In this document: piece after piece, positions 33,347 to 46,696 of the stretch | Position numbering within the stretch: the stretch's first letter is position 1 | Layout of the letters: the number at the start of each line of letters is the position of its first letter | NCBI GenBank assembly: GCA_958496175.1 | Contig: OY292276.1 | Span: forward strand, 35,670,449-35,734,448 | Source of the DNA: Sisyra terminalis | Lineage: Eukaryota; Arthropoda; Insecta; Neuroptera; Sisyridae | Direction: 5' to 3' | DNA length: 64,000 bases | Translations under genes and position numbers: made by a program | Notes under the pieces: generated by a model | Told to the model about the DNA's origin: nothing | What the model saw: the letters and a program-made list of their open reading frames with translations, nothing else | The model's database searches: none

Positions 33347-33955
33347 GTAAGCGCTATCGACAATTGCGCTTCCCGACAGAAGCGCTCAATAGAATAAACA
33401 GTCATAAAATTGTGGGTCTATGATTATATCTATTGAGCATTTATTAAACTATTTTTTTTACTATACGATGATGTATATTGCTTTGTTAACATTTATTATA
33501 CCCTCCTGCATTAAGTTTGGGACGTTAGTTAAAATTACATTTTTTAAAACTAAAATTAAAAGTATGTTTTATTATGATGTTTTACTTCATTGGTTTAATT
33601 AATAAGATTTTATAACAAACTACCATTTTTAAATACTCTAAAGCTGCATTTTTCAATGGTTATAAAATTTTTATTATTGTAATTTTTTAAAACACATCTA
33701 CTTGTTTTCAAATTGTATATAATATTTTACAGAAAAGTTTTTTTATGTAAACGTATGTTGGTATATATGAAACACATAATTTTAAAAATAGTACTTAAAA
33801 TATTTTTTGCGTATCAAAACAGTATTTGCAATTATATCGTTAACCATAACTCAGAAATTCTAAATTTTTATTATCTAAAGCGCTTTTGTCGGGAAGCGTA
33901 GTTGTCGGTAGCGCTTATGTCAATCGCGTTTCTGTCGGGACGCTTTTGACGCGAG
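33347..33955. mobile_element. Inverted-repeat element with CGACA-rich termini
   Basis: Left arm 33347-33390: GTAAGCGCTATCGACAATTG, CGCTTCCCGACAGAAGCGCT. The right arm in complement (33878-33920) is ATAAGCGCTACCGACAACTA, CGCTTCCCGACAAAAGCGCT. The right side carries one more related unit (33921-33955, GCGTTTCTGTCGGGACGC), so the terminus is built from ~20-30-bp subrepeats around CCCGACA. The ~490-bp interior is plain A/T-rich. No duplication identified and superfamily unknown. Confidence 0.75.
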
Positions 33956-36410
33956 TGCATATATCGAGGTACCTAATTATTTACAGCTATAATATAAATT
34001 GTTCCATAATATTTTTTATGTATTATAAAATTATAAGAAAATATAAAATAATACCACAACTATATAAAAATGTAATAAATACGGATTTTTAGGTCATAGA
34101 GCTTTTTCCCGTAAACTGTCTTATTATTTCTTACTTTTAATCTTCTCCCTTTTTCGGAACTGCGGTAAAACTCCAGTTTGGAAGATTTTCATTGTAATAG
34201 GCTATTTAACATCTCATCTAAATTAAAATTATTTACATAGCTTGTTTAGTATAAGTGCATATGGCTACTTGCTTCATTATTAAATATTTTTCGAACCTGC
34301 AATCAAAATGCAATTGAGTAAGTCATCTACTTTAAATTGAAAAATAATATTAAACACGGAAGATTGTCATTTGTATAAAAATTAATGTATTTTTTTGTGT
34401 AATTTTATTTCATATAAATTTAAACAGTTTACTCTTTCAAAATATTTTTAATTTAAATTTAACATAAAGTATTGAAGTTGGAAAACTACGTTAAAATAAA
34501 AATATGTGGAAATAAATTTGAAATATTTGGTAAAATATTAACTAACAAGTCTTAGATCTCCTTTGACAATTTCTGTTTTGTCAAAACTGAAAAGATTATA
34601 GTTTCTTTTTTTTTTTGGTAAAAGTATGTGGATTTAAAAGCTTAGAGAATACTTGATATAAGTGGATATTATTCTTTTACCATTTATTATTCGACAAAAA
34701 TAAGGATGAAAAAATTTTTTAGTGGTCATTATATCATCTTCGAGTAAACGAAAAGATTTTTTTCATTTAAATGAAAAATATGTATACTACAGAAATATGT
34801 AAACGACTGGCAGTTAAAGAGAGTATGCTTAAAACGTTCAGGTTTTACTAACTAATGGGAAATTAAAAAAATAAATAAACAGAAAATACTTTACAAATTG
34901 CATGAATATGATTATTTCATTAATGTTTCAATATTTTATTTGAGAATTATTTGAGTTTTTAACTTTTAATAAAAATAAATTGTTAAAAATAAGCGTAAAA
35001 ATTATGGTCCCAAGATATTTTAACCATAATGTTCAGTGGCTTTCTAGAGACCTACAATGCCTACGCTAATTCATCATAGTTATACATTTGTAAAACTCTT
35101 AATCACAAATAAAATTCAAAGGTCCGTCAACACATATTTTAACAAAGTTTTTTTTCTTTTTTTTTAGAAAAACGAATAAAGGCCACCTACAAAATTAATA
35201 TCTTAAAATAAAATAGTTCTGGTGAATTCTTTTGGTAATTTTCCAGCTTTCGTTCGCTTGATTTTATTAACAGAATATTAATTTAAATTCATAACTATGC
35301 ATCATTTAAAGTCGCTGTTTTAATTGCGAACATTAAACGTGAAAAATTAAAATTAATAACGGCTTGTTAAAAATGCAATGTGATAAATTACCGTTTTTGA
35401 ATTTGTCGGACTCTATTAAATAAAAAAAAAAATACACAAATAAATGAAAATAGATTGTGATTTTCTCGTTTTGACAAATTTTTGAATGAAAATTCAAATC
35501 ATGTTTTTAATAATTATTCATACCGAGAACATGATATATAGTTTTTGTATTTTTGTTCCAATTAGTTTTGTTTAATCACAAATTAAATGCAATTGGAAAT
35601 ATAACTGGAAAATGTATATTTGCACATTTAATTGAATCAAATTTCAGATTTGAACCAACTGAAAATGATCACGACGATCACGGATATGTATCACTGTCAG
35701 AAATTGTTTGATTATAGCTGATATCTATTTATAGAAACTTATCATGTTTCAATTTTATCGACAAGCTAACGGAAGAAACTCGTATAATACTCCATTTCTA
35801 TTTTGCGTTCCATTCATAGACACTTTCAATTTAGAGTTAGTGACTAGTTTTCAAATAAATACATTTTAACCGAAAATAAAAAAAAAAAGAAAAAATATCG
35901 TGACTTGTAAGCAACTGTAGAGTGAAAAATAATTATGTTTTTAAAATTAAATTAAAAAGAATCCAAGTATATCATCAATCTCATATAACACTTATTACTA
36001 TGAAAACTGAATTGTATGTAGGTGATGTCGCTAACTAATCCAATTACATAAAATTATTCACATTCATTTATGAAAGTAAAGTAACATTTATAACGTCATT
36101 ACTAACTACTACAAACAAAATTTACTTCATACGCTTGTAATAATAGTTCAACAAAAGGTAATAATATGATAAAATCTATTTTCTAGTTCAAGTATAGTTT
36201 TATTTTAATAAAACTCAACGAGGAAATTCGTTACATATAAAACATTGTTGATTGTTAAAATTATGCATTTAATATTAAATAGATTTTCCAGTTATATATT
36301 GGAATATTGTTTTAGTCGAGTATGATTTTATACATAGGTATAAGTTATAATTGCATACCTATATGGAATTACACGGAGTCAAATATTTCCAACATCTGTT
36401 TCTATATTTA
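33956..36410. other. AT-rich stretch, nothing recognised
   Basis: 2.4 kb without a balanced reading frame or a repeat shared elsewhere in the window. Confidence 0.5.
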
Positions 36411-36720
36411 TTAAGGGTGTTATAGAGGTACAATTGGAGACAAAAGTACATAAAAATAGAAATTCGTGAATTATTACATCGTATGGAATACTATGAGGCA
36501 AATAATTAAGTCGATACTTAAAAAAAACTGCATAAAGTTGAAGATAAAATCGGAAATTTTACCCAAAAATTTAAAAAAAATAAGAAAAATCAAAAAATAT
36601 AGAAAATTGTTAACTAACTTTTGGAATTGAATATGCCTTTATTTTAACTTTACAAATCAAAATATCATATATTATTGATTTGATGCTCATAAGCTATAAA
36701 TTTAGATTTCTTTCTAGCGA
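36411..36720 (+). repeat. Unclassified dispersed repeat, copy 2
   Basis: Same family and orientation as 29226-29525. It abuts the 3' side of the hAT relic, so it may be either an independent insertion or that element's 3' region. Confidence 0.75.
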
Positions 36721-36729
36721 GCAAAAGTT

Positions 36730-37829
36730 AGATACATTGAATTTACTATTTTGTGCAATGTGCTTTATTAATAAATATTTTGGGCTAATTTTTTGATATC
36801 GGTGTGAGACATAAAGTTAAGTTTCTAATCTTTAATGGTAATCGCATAGATATAACTAATTGGTCATCAGCTAGAGAGCTCCAAAACTGTGATTAGATGT
36901 TTATCGTCTAAAATGCTGCATCGTATAGATAAGTCTGACCAAAAAATGGAAGTATCTAAATTACCATTAATATCAACTATGTAGTCTTATAAATCGATAG
37001 TAATAAATTCCAATTTTTTTAGCATGTGCTTTCAGAATTCTATCTGGTTGTATAATATTAAAAGTTCTAGCCTTAAATCGGATTAATTCATTTGAAAAGT
37101 ATGATATAGATTTGAAGATGAAATATCATCATCAAATATTCCAAAAATCCAAAAAGAAAAGAAATGAATTGAATTTGAATTTTTCAGTTGAGATCAAAGA
37201 TTTCAATATTACATTCACCATTAATTTTAATAAGTTTTTCTAGATATGGAAAATATTTCAAATTTTGCCGTTGTAATTAGAAAGCAAAGAAGCAAAAAAA
37301 AAGCTTAGTCGACTGAACCACTTAACATTACAAAATAGAAGTTAATTTTATATATTCCGAATTAGACCGAACTACTCCGTTGACTACGGAATAGACGTCT
37401 TCTTAAAGTATGCACTCTTATTGAATTAAGAATTTTCACTGCCACATCCATATTGTCATTAAATTCCAAGATTTTTACACGCAAGGCATTGTATGAATTA
37501 TGTGATGAAATTTACAAAACTATTCATTTTGTTTGTTGTAAAAGACTAAAAATCTCTGATTTTTATCAATCATTGAAGAACTGTCTGATGAAATAATAAC
37601 CAATTAATTTAAAAATATACACAGTAGAATGAGTAGAAGCACTATTTGGAAATTAGTATTTTCTTTTATAGAATAGATGTAAGGTTAATTTTAAAGCAAT
37701 ATTTCATTGTCAGTTAAATTTTTAAAACATATTTTTAGTTTAAATATTTGAAATTAACTTAGTAAATTTTATATCATGTCTACAATCAACTGTCGAACTA
37801 TTCCCGATCGACAGTTTGCCCACCCTTGT
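36730..37829 (-). mobile_element. Decayed hAT element with transposase C-terminus
   Basis: The minus-strand 5' end at 37829 is CAAGGGTGGGCAAACTGTCG followed by ATCGGGAATAG, a hAT-type terminus. Near 36925-36870 the minus strand reads RCSILDDKHLITVLELSS and a stop, which matches the C-terminal 'RSxLTDEHLxxxLRxSTS' end of hAT transposases (dimerisation region). Preceding sequence is heavily degraded and the DDE residues cannot be placed. The region 37620-37700 (AGTAGAAGCACTATTTGGAA) is shared with the hAT MITE at 48216-48513, in the opposite orientation. The 3' TIR was not found. Confidence 0.6.
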
Positions 37830-38624
37830 TTTAGAACATAACTGAAACTTATTTCATATAATTCGTGACAGTGACGGACTTAGGTCCGATGCTGGCCTAA
37901 GTCCCATTTAATATAGCGCCTTTGTTATTCTATATCAAGGTGTTTATAAAGCTAAACACCTAATTTGCAAATATTTATATCACATTTTAATATTTTTTAT
38001 TAACTACCATAAAACGTATTTTGAATTAACGTATACCTTTTGAAATATAAATTTAAATATAATAATAATATCAATAAAAATGTTCAAGTATTAATATGTG
38101 TTACAATTTTTACCAACAATCACTTATGACATTAACTTATTTTTCCTAGCTTTGGTTCGCGTTAAAACGTCGATTATAACATCGTAATCGATTTCTTACA
38201 CTAATTGAGGTTCATTGAATAATACCAGAGCATTAAGTCTGTCTTGACTAATACTTTCATGTTATTAAATTTTAACCCTTTTCAAGGTGAAAAAGATCTT
38301 TTTCTCGCACTATTTGGACACAAATCGAAAATTTTGTGAGTGCAATATAATCCTTATATTTTGTGTGGCGCAGAAATCTTCAGTATTTTGTAATGATCTT
38401 TAAGAAGAAAATGTTAGTGAATATATTAATTTTTTAAGATATCTTCTAAATCGTCAACTAAATTGCAAACTAAATTGTTTTAGATAATTACAACGAAAAC
38501 TCACAAACTAATTTTTTTTAGTTAAGGACAACGAATTGGAAATATACCAGGAGTTTATATTATATTTCAACAAAAATGTGTCTTTAACAAGAAGTTCTAT
38601 GGTTTCTTAATTTTTTTTTATTAA

Positions 38625-39410
38625 GTTAGTTTATACAGGATGAGGTTAGTTGAGCTTCAACGCTGCATTCTCAGGGCTTATTGTGCTTTCTGGGTTCCTA
38701 ATTCAATTAGTTAAAACCAAGCAGTCGGGTGAACTTCAGTACTCGTTCCACTAGGTGCTTTTCGTTTATTTCAGTTCCAGGACTAGTTATCCCCATTTCC
38801 TCATTTCTCCAATCATTTAGAACACCACATTCCCACAGAACATAAGGAGTGGTTTCATCCTCTACTTGAGAACCTGCATTTTGGGTCATCTACCAATAAT
38901 CTCATTGTGTACAGGTGCTTCTTCATTCCACAGTGACCGGTTATAAGACCCGTTACCACTCTGATCTACTGTCTTGTAAAACTAATTATTTCAGTAGTTA
39001 GTTTTTGTGATGGTTTTTCCATCATCCTTTTACTGTGCTTTTGTCAGGTAGTGTTCATTTCATTTCTTTTGTTTTTGTAAACCCATTCCTTGATGTCAAT
39101 TTTAACTACCGTTCTTGTAACTCCCAGTACAAATTGTAGGCCTATAGAAAGTGATTGGGATCCTTTCCGGGCAAAGGCATCCGTCTTTTCATTTCTTTTG
39201 GTACCCTTATGGCCCGGCACCCATACCAATTTTACCTTGTTTTTGGTAGCCAGGCTTGTGAGGGTTTTTTTACATTCCCAAGTCAGTCTACGGTTTCTAA
39301 AAAATTACCAATATGGGAATCTCCAATTTGATCTGACTATCTCTGAAATGACAGTCTTCTTATTGTCAGTGATTAAAGAATTGAAAAATGTGATGTGATA
39401 TGATTATTGT
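38625..39410 (-). pseudogene. Non-LTR retrotransposon fragment: RNase H and C-terminal region (copy 3)
   Basis: Best-preserved of three related fragments. Minus strand: about 39400-39230 gives LITDNKKTVIS... and LTWECKKTLTSLATKNKVKL, then VWVPGHKGTKRNEKTDAFAR at about 39229-39170. This is the RNase H His-containing motif (VPGHxGxxGNExAD). After it come GVTRTVVKIDIKEWV, KHSKRMMEKPSQKL, RVVTGLITGHCGMKKHLYTM and, at 38890-38710, SQVEDETTPYVLWECGVL: the zinc-ribbon-like Cys block whose first Cys are eroded. RNase H removes RNA from the hybrid during LINE replication. Several stops and shifts; dead copy. Clade probably I/LOA/R1-like. Confidence 0.78.
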
Positions 39411-42400
39411 TCTTTATACAACGCGCTTTTAGAGATCTGCCTTATTTTATTAAGCTGAGCACATACTCCTATTATAGATAGGAACGATAGGCATCTATGA
39501 AGTTTAGGTTATTATGACTTTAGCTATTAATCGGCATCAAAGGTGTAATTAAAATACGGAATATATGAAAACTGTCTAGCTACTAAGAAACATTTTCTAA
39601 TAGTTACCCAAGTGCAATTTATAAAATTTAGCATTTACTTACTCAAACGTAAGTATAGTTACAACTTATTAAAGTTTAAAACGTCGGGTAAGAGGTTACC
39701 ACGATAGTAAATGTCTGGCAATTGATGGCGTTTTTAATAATATCCCGAAGAAAATATAAAAATTACGCCTTATTATTAAGGAAATTAAGTTTGTATTTTC
39801 ACATCTATTACGTATCAAAGCCACAATGACTCCAACTTTATAGTTGTTCATTGTTCCAATCTGTGTTGGGAGCACCCGCTGAAAGACTTAGCTTTTATCT
39901 AATAATGAAAGTCTGAAGTTAATGGGATCTTGGACTATTGTAAGTAAATATCCAAAATATTAAAATTAACTCATATGTGGCATATTTACGCTCATACGCT
40001 TGTTTTAAAATTAAAACAAATTTAATATTTATAATACAGCCCTCAATACTCAATACAATTCGATTTTTTTCAAATTCATCGAATTATTATTGAGAGTCCA
40101 TTAGAAAATTAAAAATGTAAATTTATTTATTGACTCCTTCTGCCCACGCAAAGACGATGTTTACTTTAATTCACTTGATAGTATACATGTTGCAAAGGGG
40201 AACAACTTCAAATTTTATTATCTAATATTATTATTCTTTATACCAGGTGAATACATTTCGGAAACATGCAACATTTCGTAAATATATTGTTAAACTTCTT
40301 CAGGTAATATTTATAGTTAATGTCGTCGCTGAAATATTTTGGTTAATACTAATTCGTCAGCTGATGGACCAATACAAGATCACATAATTAAATTACATAT
40401 AAATGGCAAAAATATCATTCCCATGATAGGTTGTCATAAAATTTACCTAATCTAGGAATTCATATACTACGCAAACCACCGTTTGCTGTTAGCATTTTGG
40501 TGTAACATCCAACTCATATTAAATTAGTATGGATGATGTTTAACAGAAAATTATTCTCAATAGTTAATCAAGATTATTATTGATTATGTTTTCATAAAAA
40601 TTTGTATATGTAAAATATGACAATTGTTTACAAGTGGGACCTTTTGTGAGTATTTTCGTCACATAACGTATGGTTAAATTTACATCAATTTTATTCAAAT
40701 ATGGAAATTGTGTTTATTTTATCATAATGATTTTATTTTGAAGCAAAAAAATGTAATTAAGATAATATAATGAAAAAAATTTCAAGTATTTATAAATATC
40801 CTATATTCAAGCAAAATAAATATTATCTTAAATGAGTAAAACTTTTTTCCCAAATGGCTTTTTTTTTCATTTATTAAAAAATATTTTCGCATTTAGGTAT
40901 TAATCATTCAAATAACATAATATGTTTTAAGTTACTTATTAAGGTACTAAAATTGTAAAAGTGATTTAGATTTAAAAATTAAAATGAATTTAGCTTATTA
41001 TTGAAGATTATTTGTATAACATATTATAAACAAAATAAAAAAATCTAAAACTTCAATTAATATTTCAATTCTTGTTTATGTCTCTATTTTTTAACAAAAA
41101 AAAATATAAGTATTATAGAGTTTTATTAATTGAACCATATATTTGTACATTTTTAAACATATTTTTGCTTATCTCGTATTCGTATTTTGTTTGGTGTATA
41201 AATAAATTTTATAGTTTTGTGAACACAATATTTGAATATATTATAACAAATTTAATAATAAATACTAGATAGCTAAGAGCTTAATTAAACCAATAAATTT
41301 TTTTTTTCTATTCAAGTAAAAACTAATCTTTAATGTTTTAAACTCTACAACCGTCAAAATAATTACAAAAATTATATTTAATAATTATTTTTCAATTTTT
41401 CACCAAACTGTTATTTAAAAACTAATATTTTAATTCGTCTGCATAACCAGAAAATAACAACCAAAAATAATTTAGTAGCCTATTGGCATGTCGGCATGTG
41501 TATAGCGACAGCCATGCGTTTCATAAATTCAAATTGGGTCACTAAACGGCTGCAGCTTCTTTTAATATCAGAATTGCATTTTCAAATGACACAATTAACG
41601 AGTGAATAAATACGTTTGGAGAAAATATGTTTCAGAGATGAAATTTTAACAATTTGATGCTGAATAAACGTATTCCCAGTAGGCGAGTGTTAATATTTTT
41701 TTTCAATTTAAAATATTGTTTTACGGTACTTTTATCATTTGGATGGATGTTGAAAAAAAATAATTAATAAGTTTTTTCAGGAAAAGTAAAAGTCTTTATA
41801 AATATAAGAAGCTGAAACGTACGACTTCGTTGATGTGAGGTAAATGTAGGAAGTAAAACTTAAACCTGTTAAGACCAATGCTTTTTAGGCAGACTTTACA
41901 GAAGCAAAAGTTTGCTAAATCGTTTTCTTTTCATTCTATTCCTCTATAGGTCACCTATGAGCATTCTTCTAAAATTAGCATTCGAATGAAACAGAAGCTC
42001 CAACAATAGTCAATTCCTTAAAGATAATTTAATAAAGCTTAAGAAACAGAAGTTTCAGATCATTCCAGATTTCCAATAGGTTCTTGTTGAGTTTTTCTCC
42101 TACTGGACTACGTAAATATACAGTAATCTCTATTGCTTGGTTCCATTAGCAACCTACTCATAAGTTCCACTATTTGTTAAGGGAACTTATTAAAAATTAA
42201 AATGATTCAGCATGTTAAAATATATACTATCATTAGTTTTTATCATTATTAGTCAGAGTTGGTTTCTGAAGCTATACTTCTTTAGGCGCAGCGAGAGAAA
42301 GAAAATAAATTTATTACGAAAATTTATCATATGTATATTTACGAAATAAGTTTGGATTGTTACGTTTACAAAACAGTATACGATTCTACTTTGAACTAAA

Positions 42401-45053
42401 CAAAATTAAATTGCGCCTGTGCCCTGTGCTCTAAATTTCTTTATATCTAAAACATGAACGATGCCAATTACCTGAGATAATAAACTGTGCTTTTTAAAAC
42501 CAAAAGTTACCATTAACGTTTGAAATTTTGTAAATTAATTTTTCGTTTCCTTGCAACGCATATAATAATTATTTAAATTTTATCAGCTTTTTACAATTTA
42601 TAACTGAATTTAAATATAAAAAAAAATATTTTGATTATTTTATTATTCCTTTGATGATATTTTATTATTTTAACAATTCCATGATTCTTTTCCATAGTTA
42701 GTTTATAATTATTAATGTTCCCCTTTTTGAGTATTTTTTTTATTTTATTTTAAATTTTTGTAGTACAACATTATTCATCGATTTCCCGACTTCTTAAGGT
42801 AGTATTATCATTCTTTATATCTCAATTTGCCAGTCATTTACCAATGATATCTTATAATAATAATAATATTATATTATAATTTTAATGGTTGTGACGACGT
42901 ATCTCAATCTTAACAAATTAATATTTAATTATTTTTTAATTATTTATTCGTATAGTCGAATTGTAGATACAATTCAAATTTAGAGTGTTTGACTTTGTAT
43001 TCACTGTGCTATTAATTGTTATATTGAAAATATTGAAAAAAAATCCTTCCTATAAAAAAGAAAAAATAAATAATTTAAAAATAAAGTATTTTTAATCAAT
43101 ATAATAATAGGCAAATGTCGTTATATATGTCAACAAAGTCGGAGAACAAAAAATGTAAACACATACGTATAAGTGAAAATGAAATAAAATAATCAATTTC
43201 TCAAACTTTCAATTCCACTCGAAAGTGTATGTGTGATTAACAGAAACAAATAAAATGCATGCGCTTATTTGTATATACCTTTATTCCCAGAAAAAAACTA
43301 CTTTTACAAAAACATATAACTTCTTACGTACGTCTATCAATATCCACACATTTTTCTTTTAAATTAAATCGACGAATTTTTTTATATCGATACATCGAAT
43401 AGATCAACTCTTTAGCAAAATATCGAATCAATCCAATGTATCGTATTGTAAGCATCGAGTAGATTCGATGCATCAACGTTTTGGGAATATCGCATAGAAG
43501 TATAGCTATAGACATTGTATATAGAGTACAGCAAGACTTCCATCGCATTAAAATTTTTCATGTGAGACACTTGAAACATTGAGATCATTCGATTATTGGA
43601 AAAACATGATATTTAAAAATAATTTACGTATATATGATCAAAAAATTTTAAGTTATTGATGAAATAATTCTCAACCAATAAATCGGTAATAATAAATTAT
43701 TTTTATTGGGTTATTAAGCAATAATACTCTTTATAATGAGAAAAATAAATAATTTGAATTTAGTGCTTTAATATAATTGGAAATGTTCAAAATATTTATA
43801 TCCCGCAACCAATAAATTACTATAAGTAATTTTAATTTTAAGTTCTTTTGTAACAAAGTCTATAGAAATATTTTTCTGTAGTAAAACACTTCAAGTTTAG
43901 TTATTTATCATGCATTAGATTTACGTTTACGAACGCAATAAGCTTCATTTTATTTATGAAACAGTGAAATAAAACACCTGAAATATTCATGGACACATTC
44001 GTTTAAAAAGATATTTGGAAGTATGCATTCAATTTTTATTGAAAATTTTATAGAACCATAATACAAATGCATCTTACTTTCGACTTTTAACAAATATAAA
44101 ACTCATTAAAAAGTAAATAGAAATCCGCGTGAAAAACGTGTTGGAAATGAGGGAAAAATGTAAAAATAGCTGACCAAATATAATTTTCACGTAATAAAAA
44201 CGACAGCTTGTGTGAAAATGACAGATTTAAGAATGTCTGCACATGTTGAATGAAAAACTGTCTTTAGTTTGTTACAGATAAATGTCCACGTTGTTCTATC
44301 GATTTCTAAGCCAAAAAATATCCAAGAAAATGATTTAATTTCTCGCTATATCTCAGTGATATTACACGTCTAGTGCAGAATTTGATTCCAATATTAAACA
44401 TTCAAATCAATTACAATCAGCATGCTATCTATTAATTGAATTCACGTCAATCAGCTAACCTAAACAAACGGCCGCCGTTAAAAAAAACGGTTACGTGAAA
44501 ATTCTATAAAAATCTATTTATTTCAATATTGCAAAGCTATCTAAGCAATTAAATGAAATGATGATATTTCATTTACGAAAATTAATTATTCCACCTTAAA
44601 AATTTGAGTTAATTTGATTATCTTGGAAGTGAAATGCATTTTGAGAAAATTTATATTTAATTAAATATTTTGATGACTTTTATAAAATTCATTAAACTTA
44701 ATTGAAAATAAAATGTTACTTTGTAGCAAATACAGAGTAAATAACTAAATTACATCCGATTTTTGAAGGAAAAACGTTTTTAATTTAGAAGCTAAATTAA
44801 ATCGTTAAAGTCTAAGTAGACAAGAAAAACTTTGGCAGTATATGAAATATTAGTAACTTTCTATTATACCTGAAGAAATAAAATTATCTAAAACAAAGGA
44901 AAATTGACATATTTATTTTTTCCTTTCCCTTTCCTAGTCTCTGCTCAATATATTTATGTATAGTGACCTGTAAAAGTTTCAGAAACACTAACGTTCTAGA
45001 AAATCTTTGCCTTAACACATTAAAAGGTAAAAAAATGTATTTTTTTATTAGTT
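39411..45053. other. 5.6-kb stretch with no recognised gene or repeat
   Basis: The least structured part of the window. A somewhat G+C-richer patch at 41470-41590 (GGCATGTCGGCATGTG, GGCTGCAGC) has no convincing reading frame on either strand. Could be intron or intergenic DNA. Confidence 0.5.
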
Positions 45054-45211
45054 GTTTACCATCGCTTTTTAACTATTTAGGTCTTTAGCGATTCAACGGT
45101 TTGTAAAAATTTGAAAACTGTGAAATACTGGAATTATGCCCATTATGAGATTTGAACTCAATACTTTCAAGTTTTGAAGCGGCCATCTTGACTACTCGAC
45201 CACCAGTAGGT
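45054..45211 (-). mobile_element. tRNA-derived SINE, copy D
   Basis: Minus strand: ACCTACTGGTGGTCGAGTAG, A-box-like TGGTCGAGTAGTC, decayed B box GAGTTCAAATCTC; tail ends in AAAAAGCGATGGTAAAC. Full length. Confidence 0.8.
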
Positions 45212-45906
45212 TAATATTTAATTTGTATGTCGGCAAAAACAGAAAACAAAGAATGTAAACAAATTCATTTGAGTAAAATCAAATATAATTAATTCAATTT
45301 TGAAATAATTGATTATGATCATAGTTTCAATAGTGATATCGATTTTATCCAATTGCCAATTTTTATCAATTGTCAGTTGTGTCCATGTTAGGCTGTGGTA
45401 TTTCACGGGTAGTTGCTAGTAATAAAAAATTACAATTTTTAAATGAGTACAAATCTGATTTCAACCTTAGATTTTTTAATTTTTATGGCTCAAGTAAATA
45501 TATGAAAGACTATTTTATACATAAAAGAAAATAACATCAACCTCTCAGTTGAAAGTTGAAGCTTACAAATTGTAAGTTCTTTCGAAAGTTACAAACAAAG
45601 AGTGCTTAAGTCTGGAAATTGCTTTTAAAAAATATTTAGCTTATAAATTTACAAGAAATATAAACAAGTACGATTAAAGTGTTTTTATTTTGACATTATT
45701 GGGTAAAATTCGAAACTACCGAAACGGAAAATAAAAAAAAATTAAAAAGAATCCAAAACAAATTTTAAAGAAGAAAAATAATTTTGTGTCTTAACAATTC
45801 TGATATTACACCTTAAAAATTACACCATTATTTTCTGGTAGTTAAACAACAATGATGTGCAACGTAATACTTTTATCATAAATGTACAATGTACAAATTT
45901 CATATA

Positions 45907-45914
45907 GTTGGAGA
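45907..45914 (+). repeat. 8-bp target-site duplication of the outer hAT, left
   Basis: GTTGGAGA, repeated exactly at 46721-46728. Confidence 0.85.
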
Positions 45915-46455
45915 CAGAGATGTCAATAAAAAATATCATAGTTACTTTGAAGTTACTAGGTTACTTTAACGTATCTTAGATACTGTATCTTTGTGTCATT
46001 ACTTTTTGTCAAAAAGTAACTAGTATATAAGATATTTTTTAAAAGAAACTATATCTTATAAGTTTAATAGTATCTTAGAAACCGAAAAGTAACTTAGATA
46101 CTATGATAACGAGAGATTAAATACGGAATTCTATTTTGCTTTATTCTTAACGCTTAATTTATTCCTCGTATATAAATCTAGTATCATTTTTCAAGTGCGT
46201 TGTGTTTACAAGGAATAAGATCTATGTACAGTCCTTTTTCCCAAATTAATAAATGTGAGAAACACATTATTTGATTACCTAACAACTTTACCTTATTCGT
46301 TAGAAAACTACGAACATATCAAATATATAACAGTAACTAAAACAATATCATTTTAAGTGTAACTCTTCTAAAGTAACTCTAGATAAGAATTTAAGTTTCT
46401 TTTTATTAAGCGTATCGAGTAACTTCGGATACTTTTTGAAAAAGTAGTTTATATA

Positions 46456-46463
46456 GATATTTC
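46456..46463 (+). repeat. 8-bp target-site duplication of the inner MITE, left
   Basis: GATATTTC, exact copy at 46689-46696. Confidence 0.85.
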
Positions 46464-46688
46464 GGCTCATGTGTACTTTAGCGCACCCACAATCTGGCAA
46501 TTTTGCATTTTCGACTTTGTTTTTAATTTAATTCGAGATTAAATCGGTCCATAATGAAAATTTAGCCACAAAAGAGAGAATTATACCATATTAGAATTGA
46601 ATAAACAAAAATATTGCGAATTAAATTAAAAACAAAGTAGAAAATGCAACGTTGCCAGATTGTGGGTGTGCTAAAGTACACTTGAGCC
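46464..46688. mobile_element. 225-bp MITE with ~80-bp inverted arms, nested
   Basis: Starts GGCTCATGTGTACTTTAGC; in complement the right end is GGCTCAAGTGTACTTTAGC. The arms continue through CACCCACAATCTGGCAA and TTTGTTTTTAATTTAATTCG (about 46464-46543 with 46610-46688). A perfect 8-bp duplication flanks it. A GG start with an 8-bp duplication recalls Merlin elements, but hAT or P types also duplicate 8 bp, so the superfamily is open. It must be younger than the hAT it interrupts. Confidence 0.88.
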
Positions 46689-46696
46689 GATATTTC
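46689..46696 (+). repeat. 8-bp target-site duplication of the inner MITE, right
   Basis: GATATTTC; pairs with 46456-46463. Confidence 0.85.

Noticed and set aside
39090..39398. 102-residue plus-strand ORF
   Set aside because: Opposite-strand shadow of the RNase H domain, which is the recognisable reading.
41470..41590. Possible host exon in a G+C-richer patch
   Set aside because: Stops in every frame and no paired splice sites.
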